Of a stretch of DNA of 64,000 bases, positions 45,718 through 55,984 are shown in pieces. This DNA is from Yersinia entomophaga (GTDB lineage: Bacteria > Pseudomonadota > Gammaproteobacteria > Enterobacterales > Enterobacteriaceae). The DNA lies in the NCBI RefSeq assembly GCF_001656035.1, contig NZ_CP010029.1, positions 482,410 through 546,409 of the forward strand, written 5' to 3'. Numbering within the stretch: the first letter of the stretch is position 1; each line of letters starts with the position of its first letter. Position numbers and translations under genes: made by a program. The notes beneath the pieces are model-generated. The model was not told the origin of the DNA, made no database searches, and worked only from the letters and a program-made list of their open reading frames with translations.

Positions 45718-47666
45718 TGGCGGCTTTGCTTGAGTTAAAAGGCATTCGCCGCAGTTATCAGTCTGGTGAACAAACGGTGGATGTGCTGCAGGACGTTTCG
45801 CTGGAAATTAATGCGGGTGAGCTGGTGGCGATTATTGGTGCTTCCGGCTCGGGTAAGTCGACCCTGATGAATATTCTTGGCTGTCTGGATAAGCCAAGCG
45901 AGGGGATTTACCGCGTGGCCGGGCAGGACGTCGATAGCATGGACAATGATGCGCTGGCGGCTTTGCGTCGTGAACACTTTGGGTTTATTTTCCAGCGTTA
46001 TCATTTATTACCTCACCTAAGTGCGGCGCATAACGTAGAAGTGCCCGCGGTCTACGCAGGTTTAGGAAAGCATGAGCGGCGGGAACGCGCCAAAATGTTG
46101 CTAACCCGTTTGGGATTAGGCGAGCGCATCAGCTATCGTCCCAGCCAGCTTTCCGGTGGCCAACAGCAGCGCGTCAGTATTGCTCGCGCTTTGATGAACG
46201 GCGGGCAGGTAATATTGGCCGATGAACCCACCGGCGCGTTAGACAGCCATTCCAGCGTTGAAGTGATGGTGATTTTAAAGCAACTGCAACAGCAGGGGCA
46301 CACGGTCATTATTGTTACCCACGATCCTACGGTCGCGGCTCAGGCCGAGCGAATCATTGAAATCAAAGATGGCCGTATTATGGCGGACTCCGGCAGTAAA
46401 ACACCGCCAAAAACCGCAGAGCCGGATACGCAAAGTCTGACGCCGCCAGCGCCTTCATGGCAGCAATTGACCGGGCGTTTTCGTGAAGCATTGCTGATGG
46501 CATGGCGCGCGATGGCCTCTAACAAGATGCGAACTGCGCTAACTATGCTCGGTATTATCATAGGTATTGCTTCGGTGGTTTCTATTTTGGTGGTGGGCGA
46601 TGCGGCCAAACAAATGGTGTTGGCAGATATTCGCGCTATCGGGACAAATACCATCGATATTTACCCCGGAAAAGACTTTGGCGATGACGACCCCAGTAAT
46701 CGGCAGGCGCTGGTTTATGACGATATGGTAGCGCTGAAAGCGCAGTCTTACATTAATGCGGTGTCACCGGTGATCTCTGGCAGTATGCGGCTACGCTTCG
46801 GAAATATCGATGTGGCCGGCAGTGTATCCGGAGTGAGCGCGCAGTATTTCCGTGTTTACGGTATCAGTATCGAGCAGGGCACGGCGATTACGCAGGATCA
46901 GGTCGATCGACAGGCGCAGGCGGTGGTGATTGACCGTAATACTCAGCGCCGACTTTTCCCGCATGTGAAAGATGTGGTGGGGCAAGTGATGCTGATCGGC
47001 AATATGCCTGCGACTATCGTCGGCGTGGTGGAAGAAAAACAATCGATGTTTGGCAGCAGTAAATCACTGCGGGTGTGGATTCCCTACACCACAATGGCTA
47101 ACCGGTTGATGGGTAAATCTTATTTTGATTCGATTACGGTGCGAATCAACGATGGCTATAATAGTAAGGAAGCCGAACAACAGTTAGTTCGCTTGCTAAC
47201 TTTGCGTCACGGTAAGAAAGATATCTTTACCTATAATATGGACAGCTTGCTGCAAACTGCGGAAAAAATCACTCGAACCATGCAATTGTTCCTGACGCTG
47301 GTAGCGGTCATTTCGTTGGTGGTTGGCGGTATTGGTGTGATGAATATTATGCTGGTATCGGTAACGGAACGAACCCGTGAAATAGGTATTCGCATGGCCG
47401 TAGGGGCGCGTTCCAGCGATGTCATGCAGCAATTCCTGATTGAAGCGGTGCTGGTTTGTCTGGTCGGCGGCGCATTAGGGATTACGCTTTCCTTTGCTAT
47501 CGGTCTGGCGGTAGAAATGGTGATGCCCAACTGGCAGGTATCTTTCCCTGCGGTTGCGCTGGTCAGCGCTTTCCTGTGTTCGACAATTATTGGCGTGGTC
47601 TTCGGTTATTTGCCCGCTCGCAGTGCCGCCAGATTAAACCCAATTGACGCTTTGGCGCGGGAATAA
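45717..47666 (+). CDS. macB: Macrolide/enterotoxin export ATP-binding permease MacB
   Basis: A 649-residue ABC transporter. The ATPase domain has Walker A GASGSGKSTLMN, signature [16 protein letters not shown] and Walker B VILADEPTGALD. A linker, a first membrane segment at about 275-295, a large periplasmic domain and three C-terminal membrane segments follow (FtsX fold). It drives export of macrolides, protoporphyrin or toxin peptides through MacA and TolC. One base is shared with macA, so translation is coupled. A terminator shared with cspD follows. Confidence 0.95.
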   Translation: MAALLELKGIRRSYQSGEQTVDVLQDVSLEINAGELVAIIGASGSGKSTLMNILGCLDKPSEGIYRVAGQDVDSMDNDALAALRREHFGFIFQRYHLLPHLSAAHNVEVPAVYAGLGKHERRERAKMLLTRLGLGERISYRPSQLSGGQQQRVSIARALMNGGQVILADEPTGALDSHSSVEVMVILKQLQQQGHTVIIVTHDPTVAAQAERIIEIKDGRIMADSGSKTPPKTAEPDTQSLTPPAPSWQQLTGRFREALLMAWRAMASNKMRTALTMLGIIIGIASVVSILVVGDAAKQMVLADIRAIGTNTIDIYPGKDFGDDDPSNRQALVYDDMVALKAQSYINAVSPVISGSMRLRFGNIDVAGSVSGVSAQYFRVYGISIEQGTAITQDQVDRQAQAVVIDRNTQRRLFPHVKDVVGQVMLIGNMPATIVGVVEEKQSMFGSSKSLRVWIPYTTMANRLMGKSYFDSITVRINDGYNSKEAEQQLVRLLTLRHGKKDIFTYNMDSLLQTAEKITRTMQLFLTLVAVISLVVGGIGVMNIMLVSVTERTREIGIRMAVGARSSDVMQQFLIEAVLVCLVGGALGITLSFAIGLAVEMVMPNWQVSFPAVALVSAFLCSTIIGVVFGYLPARSAARLNPIDALARE

Positions 47667-47766
47667 CGTTTACGGACATAGAATTTACGGGAAATAGGAT
47701 AAACGAGCAGACGCCCAGGCGGTGTTAACGTAATATTATGGCGTTAGCGGGGGCATAAAAAATGAT

Positions 47767-47798
47767 AAAAATGCCAGTCGCAGTTCGGCTGGCATTTT
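47767..47798. terminator. Bidirectional terminator between macB and cspD
   Basis: AAAATGCCAG / CTGGCATTTT with an 11-nt loop between the two convergent genes. Confidence 0.8.
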
Positions 47799-47853
47799 GA
47801 ATTGCTGTGCTGCCGTAGATAAAAGCTAACGGCCCGACGGTGTGACGTTGATG

Positions 47854-48075
47854 TCAGGCGAGAGCCAGCATTTCCAGAGGCACAATCAGGCTGGCATGAT
47901 TGCCTTTGGGGCCCTGGTGGACATCAAAGTTAACCTGCTGACCCGCTTTTAGCGTTCGATAACCATCCATCTGGATAGTAGAGTAGTGTGCAAAGATATC
48001 TTCGCCGCCGTTCTGCGGGCAGATAAATCCAAAGCCCTTGGCGTTATTGAACCATTTAACAGTACCCGTCTCCAT
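47854..48075 (-). CDS. cspD: Cold-shock-like protein CspD, replication inhibitor
   Basis: A 73-residue CSD protein with the RNA-binding motifs KGFGFI and DIFAHYS (E. coli CspD 74). CspD binds single-stranded DNA and blocks replication in stationary phase; it is degraded by Lon. GAGGAA precedes the ATG. It is divergent from clpS, as in E. coli. Confidence 0.96.
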   Translation of the reverse strand: METGTVKWFNNAKGFGFICPQNGGEDIFAHYSTIQMDGYRTLKAGQQVNFDVHQGPKGNHASLIVPLEMLALA

Positions 48076-48433
48076 ACTTCTACGTTCCTCGCAAGGCTAT
48101 TCTAATTTTAGATGAGGTAATCGCTGGTTAAAGTGAGCGCGGATTGGTTAAAACTCCATCAGCTCACAAATTTACACTCTAGTGGAAATGCGATTAACGT
48201 CAAGAGGACGGCTTTTCTCAGGCTGAGGAGTTCGCCAAAGTTTGATGCAGATAACGCTATTGCGCTTATTTAGTTACAATTTTGTTGTTGTCTGTGCGAA
48301 CGTTCTCGCATGCTTCTAAAGCGACACTTCACGGCAAGAGATGTTAAAATAACAATAGAAATCTGTACCAAATGGTCTTATAACCGGAGCTGAGTGTTGC
48401 TCCTGTATGATTCAGTGAAACGATGGGTAAGCA
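48076..48433. other. Divergent promoter region of cspD and clpS
   Basis: No gene is supported in these 358 bases. The region should hold the promoters of both genes, as in E. coli. I did not find hexamer pairs good enough to place them. Confidence 0.5.
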
Positions 48434-48754
48434 ATGGGCAATAACAACGACTGGCTTAATTTTGAGCATTTAGTCAAAGATAAACAAATCGATGCGCTAA
48501 AACCGCCGTCTATGTATAAAGTTATACTCAACAACGACGATTACACGCCGATGGAATTTGTGATTGACGTTCTGCAAAAGTTCTTTTCTTATGATATTGA
48601 ACGTGCAACCCAGTTGATGCTGAACGTTCACTACAAAGGGAAAGCGATTTGCGGCGTGTTCACTGCTGAAGTTGCAGAGACAAAAGTGGCGCACGTAAAT
48701 CAATACGCCAGGGAGAACGAGCATCCATTGCTTTGTACGCTGGAAAAAGCCTGA
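48434..48754 (+). CDS. clpS: ATP-dependent Clp protease adaptor ClpS
   Basis: A 106-residue adaptor, same length as E. coli ClpS. The N-degron pocket residues lie in [17 protein letters not shown] and the [15 protein letters not shown] helix. It binds N-terminal Leu, Phe, Tyr or Trp of substrates and hands them to ClpA. The flexible N-terminal 25 residues that inhibit ClpA are kept. It is the first gene of clpSA, with 27 bases to clpA. Confidence 0.96.
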   Translation: MGNNNDWLNFEHLVKDKQIDALKPPSMYKVILNNDDYTPMEFVIDVLQKFFSYDIERATQLMLNVHYKGKAICGVFTAEVAETKVAHVNQYARENEHPLLCTLEKA

Positions 48755-48781
48755 TTAAGGCAATTTATTGGGGAGGTGCCT

Positions 48782-51058
48782 ATGCTCAATCAAGAACTTG
48801 AACTCAGTCTTAATATGGCTTTCGCCAGAGCGCGGGAGCACAGACACGAGTTTATGACCGTGGAGCACCTGTTGCTGGCATTGCTGAGCAACCCTGCCGC
48901 GCGGGAAGCGCTAGAGGCATGTACGGTGGATCTGGTGGCATTACGCCAGGAGCTGGAAGCCTTTATAGAACAAACCACGCCAACGTTACCGGCCAGCGAG
49001 GAAGAGCGTGACACCCAACCAACGCTGAGCTTCCAGCGCGTATTACAGCGCGCCGTCTTCCATGTTCAATCATCTGGTCGTAATGAAGTTTCCGGTGCCA
49101 ACGTTTTGGTCGCCATCTTCAGCGAACAAGAGTCCCAGGCGGCTTATCTGCTGCGTAAACACGATGTCAGCCGTCTGGATGTGGTGAACATTATTTCCCA
49201 TGGTGCACGCAAAGACGAGCCGGGTCAGGCGCCAAATGCAGAAAATCCGGTGAATGAAGAGCAGGCGGGAGGGGAAGACCGTATGGAGAACTTCACCACC
49301 AATCTTAACCAACTGGCGCGCGTCGGCGGTATCGATCCGCTGATTGGCCGCGAAAAAGAGCTGGAGCGTGCAATTCAGGTACTTTGCCGCCGTCGTAAAA
49401 ACAATCCGCTGCTGGTCGGCGAATCCGGCGTCGGGAAAACCGCGATTGCCGAAGGTCTGGCATGGCGAATTGTGCAGGGCGATGTACCGGAAGTCATGGC
49501 CGAATGTACGCTGTACTCGTTGGATATCGGCTCGCTGCTGGCGGGAACTAAATACCGCGGTGACTTTGAGAAACGTTTCAAAGCGCTGCTGAAACAGCTA
49601 GAGCAGGATAAAGACAGCATTCTGTTCATCGATGAAATTCACACCATTATCGGCGCCGGTGCTGCTTCCGGTGGGCAAGTGGATGCCGCGAACCTGATCA
49701 AACCGCTGTTGTCCAGCGGCAAGATTCGGGTGATTGGCTCCACGACCTATCAGGAATTCAGCAATATCTTTGAAAAGGATCGTGCGTTAGCGCGCCGTTT
49801 CCAGAAAATTGATATTGTTGAGCCGACGCCCGAAGAAACGGTGCAAATTATCAATGGGTTGAAACCGAAATACGAAGCTCATCACGATGTACGCTACACG
49901 GCGAAAGCCATTCGGGCGGCGGTGGAATTGTCGGTGAAATACATCAACGATCGCCATTTGCCGGATAAAGCCATTGATGTCATTGATGAAGCTGGTGCGC
50001 GCAGCCGATTGATGCCGGCGAGCAAACGCAAAAAAACCGTCAACGTTTCAGATATTGAATCTGTGGTGGCGCGTATTGCTCGTATTCCGGAGAAAACTGT
50101 CTCTGCCAGCGATCGTGACGTACTGAAAAACCTGAGCGACCGTTTGAGTATGTTGGTCTTCGGGCAAGATAAAGCTATCGACGCTCTGACTGAAGCGATC
50201 AAAATGAGCCGCGCGGGTTTAGGTCATGAAAATAAACCTGTGGGTTCGTTCCTGTTTGCTGGCCCGACCGGGGTGGGTAAAACTGAAGTCACAGTGCAAT
50301 TGGCCAAGGCGCTGGATATCGAACTGCTGCGCTTTGATATGTCCGAATATATGGAGCGCCATACGGTTAGCCGCCTGATTGGTGCGCCTCCGGGCTACGT
50401 TGGCTACGATCAGGGCGGTTTGCTGACCGACGCGGTTATCAAACACCCTCATGCGGTTCTGTTGCTGGATGAGATTGAAAAAGCGCATCCCGATGTCTTT
50501 AACCTGTTATTGCAGGTGATGGATAACGGTACGCTGACGGATAACAATGGTCGTAAAGCGGATTTCCGCAACGTGATTGTGGTGATGACCACCAACGCTG
50601 GCGTGCGGGAAACTCAGCGTAAATCGATTGGCTTCCAACAGCAGGATAACAGTACCGATGCGATGGAAGAGATCAAAAAGGTGTTTACGCCGGAATTCCG
50701 GAACCGTTTGGATAACATCATTTGGTTCAACCATTTGTCTCCTCATGTGATTCAGCAGGTTGTCGACAAGTTTATCGTCGAGCTTCAGGCGCAGTTGGAT
50801 GCCAAAGGCGTGTCGCTGGAGGTCAGCGATGAAGCGCGTAACTGGCTATCTGAGAAGGGCTACGACAAAGCTATGGGCGCGCGGCCGATGGCGCGGGTGA
50901 TTCAGGAAAATCTGAAGAAACCGCTGGCTAACGAACTGTTGTTTGGCTCTTTGGTTGATGGCGGCTCGGTGAGCGTTGGTCTGGATAAAGAGAAACAGCA
51001 ACTGGCTTACGAATTCCAAAGCGCGCAAAAACGCAAAACGGAAGGCGCGGTACATTAG
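48782..51058 (+). CDS. clpA: ATP-dependent Clp protease ATP-binding subunit ClpA
   Basis: A 758-residue AAA+ unfoldase, same length as E. coli ClpA. It has an N domain (1-140) that docks ClpS, D1 with Walker A GESGVGKTAIAEG, D2 with Walker A GPTGVGKTEV, and the ClpP-binding loop KSIGFQQQD (IGF, where E. coli has IGL). It unfolds N-degron and SsrA-tagged proteins into ClpP. ATG at 48782 (MLNQELELSLN) is preferred to an in-frame GTG two codons earlier; GGGAGG is ideally spaced. Confidence 0.96.
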   Translation: MLNQELELSLNMAFARAREHRHEFMTVEHLLLALLSNPAAREALEACTVDLVALRQELEAFIEQTTPTLPASEEERDTQPTLSFQRVLQRAVFHVQSSGRNEVSGANVLVAIFSEQESQAAYLLRKHDVSRLDVVNIISHGARKDEPGQAPNAENPVNEEQAGGEDRMENFTTNLNQLARVGGIDPLIGREKELERAIQVLCRRRKNNPLLVGESGVGKTAIAEGLAWRIVQGDVPEVMAECTLYSLDIGSLLAGTKYRGDFEKRFKALLKQLEQDKDSILFIDEIHTIIGAGAASGGQVDAANLIKPLLSSGKIRVIGSTTYQEFSNIFEKDRALARRFQKIDIVEPTPEETVQIINGLKPKYEAHHDVRYTAKAIRAAVELSVKYINDRHLPDKAIDVIDEAGARSRLMPASKRKKTVNVSDIESVVARIARIPEKTVSASDRDVLKNLSDRLSMLVFGQDKAIDALTEAIKMSRAGLGHENKPVGSFLFAGPTGVGKTEVTVQLAKALDIELLRFDMSEYMERHTVSRLIGAPPGYVGYDQGGLLTDAVIKHPHAVLLLDEIEKAHPDVFNLLLQVMDNGTLTDNNGRKADFRNVIVVMTTNAGVRETQRKSIGFQQQDNSTDAMEEIKKVFTPEFRNRLDNIIWFNHLSPHVIQQVVDKFIVELQAQLDAKGVSLEVSDEARNWLSEKGYDKAMGARPMARVIQENLKKPLANELLFGSLVDGGSVSVGLDKEKQQLAYEFQSAQKRKTEGAVH

Positions 51059-51101
51059 TCTTAGCGCAATAAGCTAGTTGAATCAGACGTGAAATAAATG
51101 G

Positions 51102-51131
51102 AAGGGCGATAGCGATATCGCCCTTTTTTTT
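51102..51131 (+). terminator. Terminator of clpA
   Basis: AAGGGCGATA / TATCGCCCTT, a perfect 10-bp stem with a 4-nt loop, followed by a T-run of eight or more. Confidence 0.93.
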
Positions 51132-51192
51132 GTACTCAGTCCGACTCATTCGAAATGGGAATGGTGCGGAAGGGGTAAATAACAGAAAAAGC

Positions 51193-51224
51193 AAAACGCC
51201 CTAGCCAATAAAATGGTAAGGGCG
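51193..51224 (-). terminator. Terminator of infA
   Basis: On the minus strand CGCCCTTACC / GGCTAGGGCG (one internal mismatch pair) is followed by TTTTGC. It lies about 60 bases after the infA stop. A smaller hairpin CGCTAG / CTAGCG at 51252-51266 precedes it. No tRNA-like structure is present here. Confidence 0.75.
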
Positions 51225-51280
51225 CCGGAGGGGGGACTACATCCTCAGAGCTCGCTAGCAACTAGCGACTGGGCAGCCGA

Positions 51281-51517
<237 letters not shown>

Positions 51518-51662
51518 CTACCTTAGTTTTTAACCGGCAAGATAATGCCGAAAAACCCACATTATGTAAAGAAGTGTTGGCAGTCATCACACCATTTCTG
51601 CAAAATTAGTCTGCTGAGGAGGGGATAAAGCCTAATGTGGGGTGCTTTTGTAACATTGATCT

Positions 51663-52373
51663 TTACGGCATCGCGATTTCGACATCCAGCGATTGCGGTA
51701 ACCAGCATTCAGCCGGTAGCGGACTAAACTGGAGTTGACTCAAGTGCTGCAAAAAGTGGCTGCGAGGGATCTCTCTCGCACCCAGCGACGCAGTGTGAGC
51801 GTTGAGGACCTGACAGTCAATCAGTTCTCCACCATGACGGGTAAAATGATGACAAAAAGCCATTAATCCGCTTTTTGAAGCGTTCTCCACCCGGCTAAAC
51901 ATTGATTCTCCGCAAAAAAGTGCGCCCATCCCAATACCATACAACCCGCCAACGAGTTCATTATTTAACCATACCTCCAATGAATGAGCGTGGCCCATTT
52001 CATGTAATTGGGCGTAGGCCTGCTGTACATCGTCACCAATCCAGGTTCCGTCATCGGGACGATCGGCGCAGGCGGCGACCACTTCACGGAACGCCTGGTT
52101 CAGTGTGAACCGAAATGGGCAGCGGCGCAGGAAGCGACGCATGCTACGGCTGATATGTAATTCTTCGGGGAACAGCACCGCTCGCGGGTCCGGCGACCAC
52201 CATAAAATCATCTCGCCCGGGCTAAACCACGGGAAAATACCGCGCTGATAGGCCGCGAGTAACCGTGATGCCGATAAATCGCCACCTAACGCCAATAGGC
52301 CATTAGGCTCGCGCAGAGCCAGCTCAGGTGAAGGGAACGCGTAAGAATGTGATGAGAGGTGGGTAAGACGCAT
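51663..52373 (-). CDS. aat: Leucyl/phenylalanyl-tRNA-protein transferase
   Basis: A 236-residue enzyme (E. coli Aat 234) with the conserved [26 protein letters not shown] and [18 protein letters not shown]. It adds Leu or Phe from aminoacyl-tRNA to proteins with N-terminal Arg or Lys, making N-degrons for ClpS-ClpAP. AAGGGGA is the ribosome site. It follows cydC by 117 bases, as in E. coli. Confidence 0.97.
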   Translation of the reverse strand: MRLTHLSSHSYAFPSPELALREPNGLLALGGDLSASRLLAAYQRGIFPWFSPGEMILWWSPDPRAVLFPEELHISRSMRRFLRRCPFRFTLNQAFREVVAACADRPDDGTWIGDDVQQAYAQLHEMGHAHSLEVWLNNELVGGLYGIGMGALFCGESMFSRVENASKSGLMAFCHHFTRHGGELIDCQVLNAHTASLGAREIPRSHFLQHLSQLQFSPLPAECWLPQSLDVEIAMP

Positions 52374-52490
52374 AAATCCCCTTAACGGCGCTTACAGGCG
52401 CTTTTGGCTGTAGAGTATTGATAATGCCGCCGTTATCCCAGCGGCATTTGATAACATTAGCCAGAAATCGTCTTAAACTCACAATAAAAC

Positions 52491-54215
52491 TTAGCGGCGC
52501 TGACGGAACTGATAATACCGGCCTTTATTTTTCAATAAAGTCTCATGATCGCCCTGTTCAACGATCTGGCCGCCGTCCATCACGCAAATGCTATCCATTT
52601 GCTCCAGCCCATACAGGCGATGCGTCACCAGAATCAGACTCTTGTGCTGACAGTGTTGGCGCAGCAGCGCCAGTATTTGTTGCTCGGTTTCCGCATCCAG
52701 ACCTTCGGTCGGTTCATCCAACAATAACAATGGAGCAGGATGGAGCAGCGCCCGCGCAATACCCAAACGGCGTTGTTCGCCACCGGAAAGTGGGCGACCG
52801 CCGTCTCCCATCCAGGCATTTAACCCTTCGTCATTATCCAGAAGATTACCCAGGCCGACTTGTTGTAACGCGGTGATTAGTTGCTCATCGCTAGCGGTTG
52901 GGCAGGCGAGCAGCAGGTTTTGTCGCAGCGTACTGCTGAAAACGTGTACTCGCTGGCTGACTACCGTCATCATCTGGCGTAGAGAAGCTTCGTCGTAGCT
53001 CGCCAGCGGCTGGCCGTTGAGCCGGATTTCACCCTGATTGGGATCCCAGGCGCGGGTGAGTAATTGTAATAGCGTTGATTTACCACAACCTGTGCGTCCC
53101 AGTAGCGCAATATGCTCTCCTGCGGCCAGTGACAGCGTTATATCCTGCAATACAGGCAAAGGCTGGTCTGGATAGGTAAAACTCACCTGTGCGACTTCCA
53201 GCGCTGCCTGTGAAGCGATCTCAGGGCCGGTTTGGGGGAAGGTGACTTCCGGCTTCTGTGCAATAAGCTGCGCCACGCGCTCAGCGGAAGTTATCACCTG
53301 CCCAAGATGCTGGAAAGCACCTGCAACCGGCAGTAGAGCCTCAAATGACGCCATCGAAGCAAAAACAAACAGGGCAATCAATGCGCCCGGTTGGCTATAA
53401 TCGCCGACGCCAGCCGCGGCCAGCCACAGCATTAGCGTGACGGTCATGCCGGTCGCCAGAATCATCAATGCCTGCGCCAAACCTGCCAGCGAAGCCTGTT
53501 GCTGCTGACGAGTCAACCAACGCCGTTCGATATCTTCCAAAGTATGGCGAAAACGTCCTAACGCGCCGAAGACCAACAGTTCGGCCTGACCTTGCAGCCA
53601 GGCGGTCAGTTGTGTGCGGTAGTGGCTACGGAATACGGTGAGATCGGCACCGATAGGTTGACCGGCGCGGTAGAAAATCAGCGGCAGAATTAGCAGCAGC
53701 CCCAGTAGAATGGCACCTAGGGTCAATGCCAGCTCGACATCAAGGAAACTCAGACCGAAGGTAACGGCAGCGATGATCGCCAGCGCGGCGATTAACGGCG
53801 AAATGACCCGCAGATACAGATGATCCAACGTATCGACATCAGCCACCAAGCGGTTGAGCACTTCACTCTGACGAAAACGGGCAATCCCGGCAGGGGAGAG
53901 CGGTAAAATGCGCTGAAAGGTAAATACCCGCAAATGCGCCAGCACCCGGAAGGTAGCATCGTGGCTCACCACGCGCTCGGCGTAGCGTCCGGCGGTGCGT
54001 AAAATGGCTGAACCGCGAACGCCCGCGGCGGGAAGCAAATAGTTAAAGGTATACAAACCCGGCGGGCCAGCGAGTGCAGTACCAGCGAGGAACCAGCCGG
54101 ACAGCGTCAATAGGCCAATGCTGGCCAGCAAAGTAATAATAGCCAGCAAAATGCCGAGGCTAATCAAGAACCAATGACGGCGGTAAAGCGCCAGAAATGG
54201 AAGAAGCACGCGCAT
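52491..54215 (-). CDS. cydC: Heterodimeric ABC exporter CydC (glutathione/cysteine export)
   Basis: A 574-residue exporter half (E. coli 573). Six membrane segments occupy residues 1-320; the ATPase domain has Walker A GRTGCGKSTLL, signature LSGGEQRRLGIARALL and Walker B LLLLDEPTEGLD. With CydD it exports glutathione and cysteine to the periplasm and is needed for cytochrome bd assembly. Two bases separate it from the cydD stop; the ribosome site GGAGC lies inside cydD. Confidence 0.95.
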   Translation of the reverse strand: MRVLLPFLALYRRHWFLISLGILLAIITLLASIGLLTLSGWFLAGTALAGPPGLYTFNYLLPAAGVRGSAILRTAGRYAERVVSHDATFRVLAHLRVFTFQRILPLSPAGIARFRQSEVLNRLVADVDTLDHLYLRVISPLIAALAIIAAVTFGLSFLDVELALTLGAILLGLLLILPLIFYRAGQPIGADLTVFRSHYRTQLTAWLQGQAELLVFGALGRFRHTLEDIERRWLTRQQQQASLAGLAQALMILATGMTVTLMLWLAAAGVGDYSQPGALIALFVFASMASFEALLPVAGAFQHLGQVITSAERVAQLIAQKPEVTFPQTGPEIASQAALEVAQVSFTYPDQPLPVLQDITLSLAAGEHIALLGRTGCGKSTLLQLLTRAWDPNQGEIRLNGQPLASYDEASLRQMMTVVSQRVHVFSSTLRQNLLLACPTASDEQLITALQQVGLGNLLDNDEGLNAWMGDGGRPLSGGEQRRLGIARALLHPAPLLLLDEPTEGLDAETEQQILALLRQHCQHKSLILVTHRLYGLEQMDSICVMDGGQIVEQGDHETLLKNKGRYYQFRQRR

Positions 54216-54217
54216 GA

Positions 54218-55984
54218 TTAAAGCTCCTCACGGCGATAAGACAGCAGGTTGGCGAAAGGCCCCTCAGACTGACTCAGTGTGGTGTAATCCCCTTGCTGAA
54301 CCAGCAGCCCGCGGTCCATTACCCAGATTTGGTCATAATCTAGCGTATCTTCTAACTGGTGCGTCACCAGTAGCGTAGTCTGCATTCGCGAAGCCTCGTT
54401 TAATGCTTTCATCACTAATTGTTCGCTGTGGGCATCCAGACTGGCGGTTGGCTCATCCAACAGCAGTAGCCGGCAAGGATTTAACAAGGCGCGCGCCACG
54501 GCGACGCGCTGTGCCTGACCAACGGATAGACGAGCCGAATGATCGCCGATTTCCGTGGCTAACCCGTTGGGCAAATCCCCGAGGAACTCATTGACGTAGG
54601 CACGTTCAACCGCCTGTTGCAGCTGCTGTTCGCTGGCGTCGGGCTGATTGAGCAGAATATTGCTGGCCAAAGTCTGCTCCGGCAAATAAGGGTTTTGGCC
54701 TACCCAGCTTAGCTGGCTGCGCCATGCCTGAGGGGCAAGTTCGCGCAGTTCAATGCCGTTAACCCGCAGAGAGCCACGATAAGGCAGAAAGCCCAGTAAC
54801 AGATTGAGTAATGAGCTTTTTCCTGCGCCACTCTGCCCAACAATGGCAATGCGCTGGCCGGGTTGTAGCGTGAAATTCAACGGGCCAGCCAGGCGAGTGC
54901 CGTTGGGTGCCAGTATTTCCAGTTCGGCGGCTTCCAGCGTGATTAAACCTTCGTCGGGTAGGTTTTTATCCCCCTGACCGATAGCTTCGCCTTCGCTGGC
55001 GAGGAACGTCACTAATGATTCCGCCGCGCCAACGGCCTGCGCTTTGGCGTGATAGAAGGTGCCGAGATCGCGCAGTGGTTGGTAAAACTCAGGAGCCAGA
55101 ATCAGCACCAGAAAACCGGCAAACAGGGTGACGCCCAATCCGTAGCTGCCAAAATTCAATTCGCCAAGATAGGAAAAACCGAAATAAACCGCGACAACGG
55201 CAATAGAAATAGCGGCGAAAAATTCGAGAACCGCCGAGGAAAGGAAGGCCATGCGCAGCACTTCCATGGTCCGGCTGCGGAAATCTTCGGAAGAATCACG
55301 GATTTGGTCGGTTTCGGCCTTCGCCCGATGAAATAAGCGCAAGGTGTCCAAACCGCGCAAGCGATCGAGGAAATTGCCGCTCAATCGCGCCAGTGCAACA
55401 AAGTTGCGGCGGTTAGCATCTGCTGCGCCCATGCCGACTAGCGCCATGAAAATCGGGATCAGCGGAGCGGTGACGAACAAAATGAGTCCTGCGGCCCAGT
55501 TAATCGGGAAAATCGCAATCAAAATCAACAGCGGAATCAGACCGGCCAGATACATTTGTGGTAAATAGCGCGAATAGTAATCCTGCATTTCCTCAATTTG
55601 TTCAAGAATAATGGTCGCCCAACTGCCGGCTGGTTTGCCTTTTACCCAGGATGGCCCGAGTTGTTCAAGGCGATCCAGCACGATTTTACGAATCTGCAAT
55701 CGCACCTTCATGCCGCAGATAAAACCTACCCGCTCCCGTAGCCAACTGACCACGGCGCGCGCTGCGAAAGTTCCAGCCAGCAGCAAGAAGTCGTTGGTCA
55801 GAGCCTCTCGCGGCATCTGATCCATAATCAGCGCCTGCAATAATCCGGCTAATAACCAGGCTTGAGCGATGATCAATAACCCGCTGAGCAAACCAAGTAG
55901 CATGGAAAGGCGGAGCCAACGTTGCGCGGGGGCGCTTTGTTTTTTCAGCCAACGAATCAACTCATATTGTCTTGTTTTATTCAT
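54218..55984 (-). CDS. cydD: Heterodimeric ABC exporter CydD
   Basis: A 588-residue exporter half (E. coli 588). Membrane segments fill residues 20-330; Walker A is [11 protein letters not shown], the signature a variant LSVGQAQRVAVARALL, and Walker B LLLLDEPTASLD. It is the partner of CydC. The gene follows trxB on the same strand but with a terminator and about 530 bases between, so cydDC has its own promoter, near an inverted repeat at 56158-56189. Confidence 0.95.
   Translation of the reverse strand: MNKTRQYELIRWLKKQSAPAQRWLRLSMLLGLLSGLLIIAQAWLLAGLLQALIMDQMPREALTNDFLLLAGTFAARAVVSWLRERVGFICGMKVRLQIRKIVLDRLEQLGPSWVKGKPAGSWATIILEQIEEMQDYYSRYLPQMYLAGLIPLLILIAIFPINWAAGLILFVTAPLIPIFMALVGMGAADANRRNFVALARLSGNFLDRLRGLDTLRLFHRAKAETDQIRDSSEDFRSRTMEVLRMAFLSSAVLEFFAAISIAVVAVYFGFSYLGELNFGSYGLGVTLFAGFLVLILAPEFYQPLRDLGTFYHAKAQAVGAAESLVTFLASEGEAIGQGDKNLPDEGLITLEAAELEILAPNGTRLAGPLNFTLQPGQRIAIVGQSGAGKSSLLNLLLGFLPYRGSLRVNGIELRELAPQAWRSQLSWVGQNPYLPEQTLASNILLNQPDASEQQLQQAVERAYVNEFLGDLPNGLATEIGDHSARLSVGQAQRVAVARALLNPCRLLLLDEPTASLDAHSEQLVMKALNEASRMQTTLLVTHQLEDTLDYDQIWVMDRGLLVQQGDYTTLSQSEGPFANLLSYRREEL

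Noticed and set aside
51132..51280. serW-like tRNA gene between clpA and infA
   Set aside because: Expected from E. coli gene order, but no acceptor stem, anticodon loop or T-loop can be drawn; only terminator hairpins are present.
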